NCBI GenBank assembly: GCA_943704525.1
Contig: CALSCQ010001168.1
Span: 1 to 46,358, forward strand
DNA: 46,358 nt
Source: Pigoraptor vietnamica
Lineage: Eukaryota > Opisthokonta > Filasterea
Direction: 5' to 3'
Of this stretch, positions 12,701 through 24,700 are shown piece by piece. Made by a program: the position numbers and the translations under genes. Each line of letters starts with the position of its first letter. Position 1 is the stretch's first letter. The notes under the pieces are model-generated. The model was not told the origin of the DNA. It ran no database searches and saw nothing but the letters and a program-made list of their open reading frames with translations.

Positions 12701-15700
12701 CGCGCGCAGAGGCCGTTCCGTTCGGACAATAGTAGCCGGGGGTGCACGCGTTTCCGGTCCCGTCGTTCGACGGATTCGGCACCGTGGCGCCTCCCGAGCA
12801 GAAATACCCGCCAAGGCAAGGGCCCGTGGGAGCCGTCAGTGCCTGCGACGCGCAGTACGACCCTGCCGTGCACGGGTGGCAGTCGGCCACGCTCATGCCG
12901 CCGAGCCTCTCGTTGAACGTGCCGGGCGGGCAAGGGAAGGCCGTCGGCGTCGTCGTTCCCGAGGGGCAGAAGTAGCCGGCCGGGCACGACTGTCCCACAA
13001 AAGTTGTCGAGTTGGCGAGGCAATAGTAGCCGGGCGGGCAGATGGTGCAATCGCGCTGCCGAGGGCTCGGGTTGAACCGTCCGGCCGCGCAGCCGACGGG
13101 CGTGTACGTGCCGTTCGCGCACGACGTGCCCGGTGGGCACACACCACCGATGCCGAGGTTCGCGGCATCCCCCGGGTTGGGCACATCGACGCCCTGATGG
13201 CAGTAGTAGCCGCTCCAGCAGCTGCCCGTGGGGGACGTGGCGCGCAGGGTGCCGCAATAGCGCCCGGGATCGCACGCCTTGCACTGTCCCACGACAGACA
13301 GACCCGTCTGCGTGCTGTACGTGCCGCGGGGACATGGCTGCCAGTCGAATCCCGTCTTGGGCGGGCAGTAAGACCCTGCGGGACACGGCTGCGGTGACGT
13401 CCGAATGACACAGTAGAATCCCGCCGGGCAATCGAGACAAGCCGCCGCCTGCGTCGTGTTCATGTACGTGCCGTCCGGACACGGCGTTGGAGTCGTCGAA
13501 CCCGGCGGACAGAACGTCCCGGTGGGGCATACACCCGAGGGCGGAGAGTCCGTAATGGCGCCACCGCTGCAGAAGAAGCCCTGCTTGCAAGGGCCGCTCA
13601 CCGTGCTCTGACCATCGGTGGCGCAGTAGTTGCCCGGCGGGCACGGCTTGCAATCCGCGAGCAGCGCGCGCCCCGTAAGCGACGAAAGCGAGCCCCTCGG
13701 ACACGGTGTGGGATCGACAGTGCCAGCGAGGCAGTAGAAGCCAACGGGGCACACGTCGCCAAAGGGTTGTCCCACAGGCGCAGAATGGTTCGAGCCGGCC
13801 TTGCAGAAGTGGCCCGGAGCGCAGAGGCCCGCCGGCGCCGTGAGACCGGTGGCGTCGCAGTACGACCCCGCCAAGCACGGCGAGCACTGCGTCACGTTGA
13901 CGAGCGAGCCGACGGCCGAGTACGTGCCACGCGGGCAGCCGATGGGATCCGCCGTGCCCGGCGGACAGTAGTTGCCCGGCGGACAGGGTCCCGCCGTCGC
14001 ACTGGCGGAGGGCGTTGCCGTCGCAGCGCCGCTCTTGCAGAAGTAACCGGCCGCGCACTGGCCCGTCGGGTGTGAGAGGGCCGGGGCACCGCAGAAGTTC
14101 CCAGCCGTGCAAGGGGTGCACTGGTCCACCGTAGACAGGCGCATCGCCGTGCTGAAAGTGCCGGGAGGGCACGGGTACCGCGTCGAGAAGGTCGTTCCAG
14201 GGGGGCAGTAGTACCCCGCCGGACAGGGCGAGCCGCCGTAATCGATGACAGGGCCGCCCGCAGTCGCGTCGCAGAAGTATCCCGCAGGGCACTCGGCGCA
14301 CTCTGCGCGGCCAGTGCTGTTCTGGAAGTAGCCGCTGCTGCAAGGGAGCGCCGCCACGGAGCCCTCGGGGCAGTAGTACCCCTTCGGACACACGTACGCG
14401 GGAGGTGCGGGCGTCTTCTGGCCGGGCGGGCAGTAGTAGCCCTCGTCGCAAGGACCGTTCGGCTCAAGCAAGCCGCTGTCAAGGCAGTACATCCCCGCCG
14501 TGCAGTTGTTGCACGACGAGAGGCCCGTGTTGCCGACGGCGTTGGAGAACGTTCCCGGGGGACACCGCGTGGCGCCAGAGCTGCCAGGCGGGCAATACGA
14601 TCCGCCTTCGCAGATGTAGCCAGTCGTGACGTCCGTCGGGTCCGGGAAGCGCGCGCCGCCCTTGCAGTAGAAGCCTGCCGTGCAGTTGCCGCTGGGGAGA
14701 GAGAGGAACTCGTCGCCGCAGTACATGCCGGGGTCGCACAGCGTCGGTGCGCGCGAGCCAGGGGGACAGTAAGAGCCAAAAGGACACGCGCCTCCAGTGG
14801 AATCCGTGTTGCCGCCGCCGGGAGTGGCAGTCGCCGCACCGCCCACACAATAGTAGCCGCCCGAGCAATTGCCCGTTGGGGCCGTCAGCGCGCTTCCCTC
14901 GCAATACATGCCCGCGGGACACTGCGTGCACTGCGTTCCGGTGACGAGGCCCGTCGCGTTGCTGAACGTTCCCGCTGCGCACGCATAGCGGGTTCCTGTG
15001 GGCGTCCCTTGCGGGCAGAAGTACCCCGCTGGGCACGGCTTGTCCGAGTAATCGACCGTGGCGTCAGGGCAAAAGTAGCCCGCGGGACACGCGATGCACG
15101 ACGTCGCCCCCGTCGAAGGCTGGTACGTGCCGGCATCGCAAGGACGCGCGACCACCGTCCCGTTCGGACAGTAGTGTCCAGCCGGGCAAACGCCGCCCGT
15201 GCCGAGGAAACCCGAAACAGGCGCTGCCGTGTCCACGCCTCCCTGACAGTAATGCCCGCCATAACACAATCCCGTTGGGGCGGTGGCTGCGGGATAGCGA
15301 CAGAAGCTGCCGGCATCGCATTTGGTGCACTGCGACTGCAACGACAAGCGCAAGCTCGCACTGTACGTCCCCGCTGGACACGGGTACCAGTCTGGACCGG
15401 TGCCCGGAGGGCAGTAATAGCCGGGCGGACAGGGCAGCACGTCGCTGCGAATCGTGCAGTAGTAGCCCGCGGGGCACACCGTACACGCCGTCGCGCCCGT
15501 CCTGTTCATGTACGTCCCGTTTCCGCAAGGGACCGGGTCCGAGACGCCCGTCGGGCAATACGTGCCAACAGGACACGCGGCGCCAGAGCCGCTCGTGGGC
15601 GTTGGCGATGAGGCGCCCCCCGTGCAGTAGTACCCTGCGCGGCACGGTCCGGTCACCGTTGTCAGCGCAGACGTCTGACAGTACGCGGTCGCCGGGCACT

Positions 15701-18700
15701 GCTGGCACTCGTCCTGCGCTTTGAGGCCCGTCACGTTCGACAGAGTTCCCGGCGGACACGGCTTCGCGATCACCGTCCCGAGTTCGCAGTAATAACCGCG
15801 CGGGCAGACGTCACCAAACGACTGGCCCACGGGCGCCGAGTCGTTCGAGCCGGCGTTGCAGAAGTGACCCGCGTTGCACTGACCCGTCGGCGATGTCAGA
15901 CCCGGCGTGAGGCAGTACCAACCCGCTGTGCAGGGCGTGCACTGCGAGACGTCCTGTAGCCCGGGCGTGTTGCTGAAGGTGCCAGGCGGACACGGCGTCG
16001 GATCAACCGTCCCCGGCGGACAGTACGAGCCAGGCGGGCACACGTTCGCGTTCGGACCCTCCACGGGGGTCGACGTCTTGGCCCCCAACTTGCAAAAGTA
16101 ACCCGCGTTGCATGTTCCCGTGGGCGCCGTGAGCCCCGCCGTCGAACAATACTTTGACGCCGTGCAGTTGGTGCACTGCGACACGTCCGTCAGGCCGGTC
16201 GACGCGCTGAAGGTGCCGATGGGGCACTTGTACTGCGTCGATAGGCGCGTTCCATTCAGGCAGTAGTGGCCTGCGGGGCAGCGGAAGGGAAGGTAATCCG
16301 TCACGGCCGACGTCGAGTTGTCGCAGTAGAAGCCCGACGGGCACAGCGCACACGCTGTCTGCAGCGGCCGGTCTTGGTAGTAGCCCGCGTAACAGCGCGT
16401 GGGCGCCACCGAGCCGATCGGGCAGAAGTGGCCGACGGGACACTTGAACGCCGCCGGTTGCGGGTCGCTCTGGCCCGGCGGACAGTAGTACCCTCCGCTG
16501 CAATAGCCGTCCGGCTCGACTGTGCCCATATTGCGGCAGTACATGCCCGCCGTGCACGGGAGGCAGTCCGAGGGCGCCGTGTTGCCCAGCGATGAGCTGT
16601 AGGTGCCCACACCGCACTGCGTCGACGTCGAAGCGCCGGCAGGACAGTACGAGCCAGACGGGCACTGCGCGCCGGTCCTTTCGTCGTTCGGCGCTGGAAT
16701 GGACGCCCCCAGCGTGCAGTAGTACCCGGCCTGGCAAGCGCCCGACACGGCCCCGAGCCCGTCCACCTGGCAATACGATCCCGGCGAACACGGCGTCATT
16801 CCGACCGACCCGGCGGGGCAGAAATTGCCCGCGGTGCACTTGCCGCCGGTCGCGCCGTTGGGTGGCGTTGGAGACGTCGCCCCACCGGTGCAGTAGTACC
16901 CAGGGGAGCACAGGCCCGAGGGAGTCGCAAGCGCAGGCGTGCCGCAGTAGCTGCCCGCCGGGCACGAACGGCAGTCGGCCAGCGACTGCCCGCCCGTGTT
17001 GTTGTTGAACGTCCCGGACGGGCACGGGTTCGTCAGCTGGGCCGATGTTCCCTGCGGGCAGTAGTAACCCTTCGGACACGGCGTCGAGTCGTAATTGGTC
17101 GCGTTGGCGAGGCAATAGTAGCCCGCGGGACAGTCCGTGCACAGCGACTGGCCGGGGAGGGAGTTGTACTTGCCCGGGTCGCACCCACGCGGCGTGTACG
17201 TGCCGTTCGTGCACGAGAAGCCGATGGGACAGATGCCTCCAACACCGCGGAACCCTGACGTGGGATTGGGCACGTCCACGCCGCTCGCACAATAGAAGCC
17301 CGCCCAGCACGATCCGGACGGCGAAGTCGCCGCTGGCTGGGCGCAGTAGAAGCCTCCGTCGCACTGCCGGCACTCCCCGATGGCCGTCAACTTCGTCTGC
17401 GCGCCGTACGTTCCAGGAGGGCACGGCTGAATGTCGTGTCCGGTGCCCGCGGGGCAGTAGTAGCCCTGCGGACACGGCGCCGGCGTCACGCGATTCGTGC
17501 ACATGTAGCCGGCGGGACACTGAATGCACGCCGACGCCTGCGTCACGTTCATGTACGACCCGGGAAGGCACGGAATGGGCGCCGTCGAGTTGGTCGGGCA
17601 GTAGCTCCCAATCGGGCACTCGTCGCCCGTGGTGCGGTCTTGGGGGGCGTCGCTGATCGCCCCGGACGTGCAGTAGAATCCCGCCCTGCACAGGCCCGTC
17701 GTGTTCCAGAGGCCGTCGGTCGCGCAGTACTTTCCGGGCGTGCACGGGGCACACCCCAGCAGCGATGTGACGCCGGGGAGAGGGCTGAACGTGCCGCGCG
17801 GGCACGGGATGGGCGCAGATGAGTTGGCCGGGCAATAGCTTCCCGACGGACACACGCTCCCCCACGCCTTCGACACTGGCGCATCCTCCGGTGACGACCC
17901 AGAGCAGTAGTACCCCGGGCGGCACACGCCCGACGGGGCGCTGGCACCACCGAAGCAGTACGAGCCGCCGGGGCACGGCTTGCACTGCAGGTACGACTGA
18001 AGGCCGCGGACGTCTGTGTACGTGCCGTTTGGGCAAGGCAACGGTTCCGCCGATCCCGCAGAGCAGTAGTTGCCGAGTGTGCACGAGTCGGCGTTGCTCC
18101 CCTGAGACGGCGTCGAAGAGCGCGCGCCCGAGCGACAGTAGTAGCCGGCGTTGCAGTTGCCCGTCGGCACGGACAGGCCGGCAGTGGCGCAGAACTTGCC
18201 CGCAGAGCACTGCGTGCACTGCGTGATGTTCGCGAGGCCGCCCGACGCGCCGTAAGTGCCAATGGGGCAGGGGTTCGCCGTAGCAAATTTCGTTCCGGCC
18301 GGGCAGTAGTAGCCGACCGGGCACGGGAACTGGTTGAACGTCACGACGGCCGCCGTCGAATTGTCGCAGTAGTAGCCCTCGGGGCACGCCTTGCACGACG
18401 CCTTGGCTGGCTCATCCTGGTACGTCCCTGCGGTGCAGCGAATCGGCGACACGGTGCCGTTCGGGCAAAAGTAGCCGACGGGGCACTTGTAATCAGCGGG
18501 GTCCGCGACGCTCTGTCCCGCGGGGCAGTAGTATCCCTCGAGGCAGGGTCCCGTCGGCGACGAGTTGCCGCTACCGGCGCAGTAGCGTCCGGCCGTGCAC
18601 TGCTGGCAAGAGCCCGCGTTGATATTCCCGGTACCTGTGCTGAAAGTTCCGCTCGAGCATGGCTGAGCAGAGCCACTTCCCGAAGGGCAGTAATAGCCCG

Positions 18701-21700
18701 CGGGACAGACGTTGCCGGTCACGCCGTCCGACGGGTTCGCCACTGTCGCATTGCGTGCACAGAAGTGGCCCGCGACGCACGTTCCCGTCACAGCGCTGAG
18801 ACCGTCCGTCGCGCAGTAGAAGCCAGCCGGGCATCCGATCGGCTGCGTGCTGTTGGCAGGGCAGTACGAGCCCGCACGGCAGCGGCCACCACCCACGGCG
18901 CAAAATTCGCTCCCGCACGTGTTCGGTGCGTTCACCGTCGCGCGCCCGCTACAATACCATCCGCCAGCGCAGAATCCAGTTGGCGCTCCCAGGCCCGCCG
19001 TGGCGCAGTACTGGCCCGCGGGGCAGTCGAGACAGTCTGAGCTTGCGTTGCGGTTCGTGAGCCCGTTGTAAGTTCCCGGAGGGCATGGGTACTGCGTTGC
19101 AAACGTCGTCTGCACGGGGCAATAGTAGCCGACTGGGCACACATTCGTGGCGTACGACGACGTTCCCTGTGGGCAGAAGTACCCCGCGGGACACTGGGTG
19201 CACGATGCGCGGCCGGGAACGTCAGAATACCAGCCCGCCTGACACAGCGTCGACGTCGAAGCGCCCGCCGGGCAATACGAGCCCGCGGGGCAGATGTCCC
19301 CTCCGGTTCCGTTCGTGGGCGTTGCCTCGCGCGCGCCGCGCGTGCAGTAGTATCCGGCGCTGCACGTTCCCGTCGGCGCGGTCTGGTTGCCCATGTCGCA
19401 GTACTGTCCGGGGTCACAAAGCGTGCAGTTCGAGATGGCCGTGTTGAACGAAGTCGCAGAGTACGAACCGGCGGGACATGGCTGCGGCGTCGCGCTGCCC
19501 GTCGGACAGTAGTAGCCGGGCGGGCAAGGGCCGCCGACGCCGGCGTTCGAACCCTGCGGCGACGACTGATCCACGCCCTGCGTGCAGTAGAAGCCGGCCT
19601 TGCACTGCCCGGACACCGCCGCAAGGGCCGACCCGCCGCAGTAGCTGCCCCCATCGCACTGCGTGCAGTCTTCGAGAGCCGTCAACCCCGCCGTCTTCCC
19701 GTACGTGCCCGGGGGACACGGGTGCGTCGTCCCGTTCTTCGAGCTCCCTGGGCAGTAGTACCCCATTGGACACGTCGCCGGCGCGGTTGTGCCCGTGCAG
19801 TAAGAGCCGGGCGGGCACGGATCGCACGCGGCCTTAGCGGGCGCGTTGGTGTACGTCCCTGCGGCACACGGGGTCGCGGACGCGCTGCCGTTCGGACAAA
19901 AGTAACCGGCCGGACACGGGAGGCCGCCGTCCGCCAGCGTTCCCGGGGTTCCCGTCTTCGCGGCCAGAGTGCAGTAGTACCCCGCGGCGCACTTGTCGGT
20001 CGGCGCGGTCAGTCCGCTCGTGCTGCAGTACCAGCCGGGATCGCACGACGTGCAGTCCGTCGTATTCACAAGGCCGTACGCATTCGAGTACGTTCCGACG
20101 GGACAAGGCACCGGCGACGGCGTGCCGCGTGGGCAGTAGCTTCCGCGCGGGCAAATGTCGCCGTAGTCGACATCGGGACCCGCGACGGGCGCCCGGAGCT
20201 TCGAGCGGCCGTAGCAAATGTAACCCGCCTCGCAGGGACCCTGCGGCGCCGTCAAGCCGCTGCCCTCGCAGTACTCGCCGGCAGGGCAAGGGAGGCATCC
20301 GTCCGGTGTGGACAGGAGGAGCGAGGTCGAGTACGTCCCCGAAGGACATAGCGTGAAGATGACCGCTCCGGGAGTGCAGTAGCCGCCGGGCGGGCAAGGC
20401 GTAGGCGTGGTCATAGCCTGGTCCGGACAGTAGAAGCCTGCATCGCATGGCCGACACGCCGAAGAATTGCCGGCGGGTTGGTAAGTGCCCGCGTCGCACG
20501 GAATCGGCGCCGATTGGCCCGACGGAGTGTAGTAGCCAGCGGGCGTCGCAAACTGGCGCGGGTGCTTCGCGCCGCCAGTGCAATAGAAACCGGCATCGCA
20601 GGGTCCCGTGGGGAACGGCAACCGCGCGTTCGCGCAGTAATACCCCGGAAGACAGTCGAAGCAATCTTGGAACGTCGACGCACGCGACGTGTTGCTGAAC
20701 GTGCCAATCGGGCAGGGAAGCGACTCGCACGACCCTGCCGGGCAGTAGCCTCCGCGCGGGCACACATCTCCCGTCAAGCCATCCGTCGGCTGCGACGTGT
20801 TGGCGGCACTGATGCAGTAAAACCCCGGATCGCAGAGTCCACGAGGCGACGTCAGGCCCTTGGCGTCGCAGTAGTAGCCGCACGGGCACGGAAGGCACTC
20901 GGCGTTCGACATCAAGCCGGTCGTGTTGCCATACCGCCCAAAGTAGCACGGGACGGGGTCCGCGCTGCCAGCAGGACAGTACGAGCCGCGCGGGCAGATG
21001 ATCGGGGTGCCGGTGCCGAGCGGGCAGTAGTAACGGTCGGGGCACGTGACGCACTCGCCGACTGTGCGCGTCCCCGTCACGTTGGCGTACGTGCCGCCAG
21101 GACACGGCTCCTGGCGTGGCCCATAAGCGCCGATGAGGATCGTCGTGATCAGCGGGTTGAAAATGTTGGTGGGGCAGTAGTAGCCGGGAAGGCAGGGCCC
21201 GGTCACGTTCACGCTCCCCTGGAGGCAGTACGAGCCCGCAGTGCACGCCTTGCAGCTGGACAGCGCCGACCCGTTGGAGGAGGGGTTGAATGTGCCTATG
21301 GGGCAGTCGACGGGGAGAGGCGCGGCGGTGACGCAGTACTGTCCCGCCGGGCAGTCGATCGCATCCGACAGTTGCGTGAGCGACCCTCGGCAGTACTTGC
21401 CGGCCGGGCACTGCTTCGACGCGCGCATGTTGGCGTCGCTCGTGGTCGAGTTGTCGCAGTAGTACCCGGGCGGGCACGTGAGACACGAAGACGCCCCATT
21501 CGCAGAATAATAGCCCACGTTGCAGGGCTGGGGATTCGTCGTGCCCGCGGAACAGTAGCTGCCGCCAGGGCATATGGGACACGCCGAAGGGCCCGTTGCG
21601 CCCGTAGTCTGGCGGTACTGGCCGGCCGGGCAATCCACGGGCGTCACAGTCGCCTTCTCACAAAACTTTCCCGTCGGACACGGGAGGCAGTCGTTGAACG

Positions 21701-24700
21701 CACGCGCGCCGTAGTCCGGCATGTACGTTCCCGCAGGGCACGCAAATTCAAATGCCAAGCGCGTGCGAAGAGGGCAGTAGAACCCGGGGAAGCAAGGCGC
21801 CGTGGGCGCGGCCCCTCCTCCCGTGCAGTAGCTGCCATTGGGGCAGGCATAGCACTCGGACGGCGCCGTCAGGTTGTACAGGTCCGTCCATGATCCCGGC
21901 GGACAGGGGAACTGATCCGGCAGCGACGTGCCGGCGGGACAATAGTGGCCCTGCGCGCACGGAAGGGGAGGGCTGATAGTAGCGCCGGTTCCCCAGTCGC
22001 ACGCAAACCCCGGCGGGCAGATTGTGCACTGCTGCGGCGTCGAGATGTTCGTCGCGCCAGTGTACGAGCCCGGGTAGCAGGGAAACGCGTGCGGGTCCGC
22101 GGTGCCGTTGGGACAGTAGTGTCCCTGAATGCACGGCATGCTCGAGTTGGTCAGCGCGGGCGACGGACAAGACCGCCCCGCATCGCACGGCGTGCACTGT
22201 TTGACGTACGCGAGACCGATAGTGGGGCCGTAAGTGCCCGCGGGGCACGGGTGCGGCGCGGAGAGGGGAGTTCCAGAGCCATCGTTGCAGTAGTAACCAG
22301 CGGGGCAGATGATGCACTGCGAGGCATTGTTGAAGCCAGCCTGCGGCCCGTAGTAGCCGAGCGGGCAAGGGTACTCGCGGTAGTCCTTCGTGCCGGTTGG
22401 GCAGTAATACCCAGCCGGGCACTGCCGCGCGGCGCCCGTGAGCTGCGACGCCGCCGTTCCCGCAGGACAGTAATACGTGTCGGGGCACGTGACGCACGAG
22501 AGGACAGACTGCTCGTTCGCGTTCGAGTTGTACGTTCCCGCGGGGCACGGAGTCGCACTAACCGACCCCGTCGGACAGTAGTAGCCCGCGGCGCAGTTCG
22601 ACCAACCGTTCGCGAGCGTTCCGGTGCCGCCGCAGTATGTCCCGGCGGGGCAGGGCGCACAGCCAGTGTCAACGGTCGAGGCGTTTGCCGCAATGCCGTA
22701 CGTTCCGGCGGGACACTTATTCACCGCGAAGCCGTCCGGACAGTAGCTTCCAATCGGACACGGGTTCGGCGTCGGCGAAGTGTTTTTCACACCAACGCAC
22801 GAGTATCCCGGATGGCAGGGAAGGCAAGTCGTTGCGCCCGCATCGCTCCACGTTCCCGCAGTGCACGACTGCACCGAGAGTGCCGTTGGGCAGTACGAGC
22901 CCGCGGGACAGATGGTGCAGCCAACGGCGTTGCTGCTGCTGTAGTAGCCCGGTGCGCACGGCGTCGGCTGGCGAATCGTCGTCGGGCAATAGCTGCCTGG
23001 AGGACACGGCGTGCAAGACTGCTGTCCGCCCACCGAGTAAGTCCCCGCACTACACTGGTTCTGCGTGCTCGCAGATAAACTCGGGCACGCATACCCCGGC
23101 GGGCACTGCGTGCACGACGCCTGCGATCCGGTCGAATACGTGCCAGCCACGCAATCGATGGGACCGCTCGTCGTCGACGGGCAGTACTGGCCAGCGGGAC
23201 ACGGCGTGCAAGAGGCCTGCGTCCCCAGCGAATAGGTGCCGGGGATGCATGCCGTGATGTTGTTCGAATCCTGGGCAGGGCACGCGTAGCCGGCCGGACA
23301 CGTCGTGCAGGTGGTCTGCCCACCCGTGCTAAAGCGTCCACTGCCGCACGAGGTGATGAGCGTCCCGTCGTTGCGCGGGCACGCCATGCCAGCGGCGCAC
23401 ACGTTGCACACCGTCGAGTTGGCGCGCGACCACGTCCCCGCGGGGCAGTCCGTCGCAATGGCCGTCCCCTTCGACGGGCAAATCTTGCCGGCTGGGCACG
23501 TGGTGCACGCCTGCTGTCGCCCCGTCGAGTACGTGCCGGTCGGACATATCGCATTTAGGGCGGGGTTGCTTATCGACGGACACGCCCAGCCTGGCGGACA
23601 TGCAGTGCAGTTGAGCGAGTTTGCAGCGCTGTACTCGCCGGCGCCGCACGCAATCGGAGCTCCCGTCGTGAGCGGGCAGCGGGATCCCGCGGGACACGAC
23701 GTGCAGTTGACGGCGGAGCCAAGCGAATACGTGCCGGGTCCGCACAGCACGGGCGCCTGAAATACGGACGGACACATGTAGCCTGCCGGACACGGCGTGC
23801 ACGACGTCTGATTGCCGGTTGAGTACTGACCCGCCACGCAATCCACGGGCGGCGCCGAGGGGCTCGCGCACGCCTGGCCGGCAGGGCACATAGTGCACGC
23901 AATGGCGCCAGCGGCAGAATACGTGCCGAGAGGACACACAGCCACGGATGACCTCGTGGGACAGTACGAGCCCGCGGGACATTTCGTGCACGCCACGCCT
24001 AGACGCGACGGAAGCGCGGCACAGCATGTGAGAAAACAGTTTCAGGGACAACAGCAGGCAACCGCGAAGATACCCACTCTTAGCAAGCGAATAATTGCCC
24101 GCGGCGCACGGCACCGGCGGCGCACCCAGCTGGGCGCAGCTCGAGCCCGCCGGACAGTCGGTGCAGTTCGTAGAGCCAGCCAGCGAATACGTTCCTAAGT
24201 GGCAATTGCGCACGGACGAATAAGGAGAGCGGACTTGCACATTCAAAGGTCCGTCGAAAACTGATTTCGCGTGCGTACAGTAACACAAAACACACGCAAC
24301 AATGGCAGCACCGCATCGACGCGAGCGTTTCGCTTACCTGCGCCGCATGAGGTCGGGGGCACGCTCGGCGTCAGGCAGTACGACCCCGCCGGGCACGGCG
24401 TGCAGCTGGGATTTACGCCCACGAGCGAGTACGTCCCGGCAGGACACGGCTCCGGAGCCACTGTTGGGTTTGGACACATGGAACCGGCCGGGCAGTTCGT
24501 ACACGACGCCCCTCCGACGGCCGTCATGGTGCCTGTAGGAGGGGTCAGTTGCTTAGTCACGGGAGACGGCACATCAGACAGAGTGAAGGACGGAGACAGA
24601 GGGGCTCAGCCGTACCTGACGGACACAGCGTGCAGTTGGCCGCACTCCCCGCGGCGTAGTATCCAGCAGCGCACTGGAGCGGCGGGGCAGAGGGATCTGC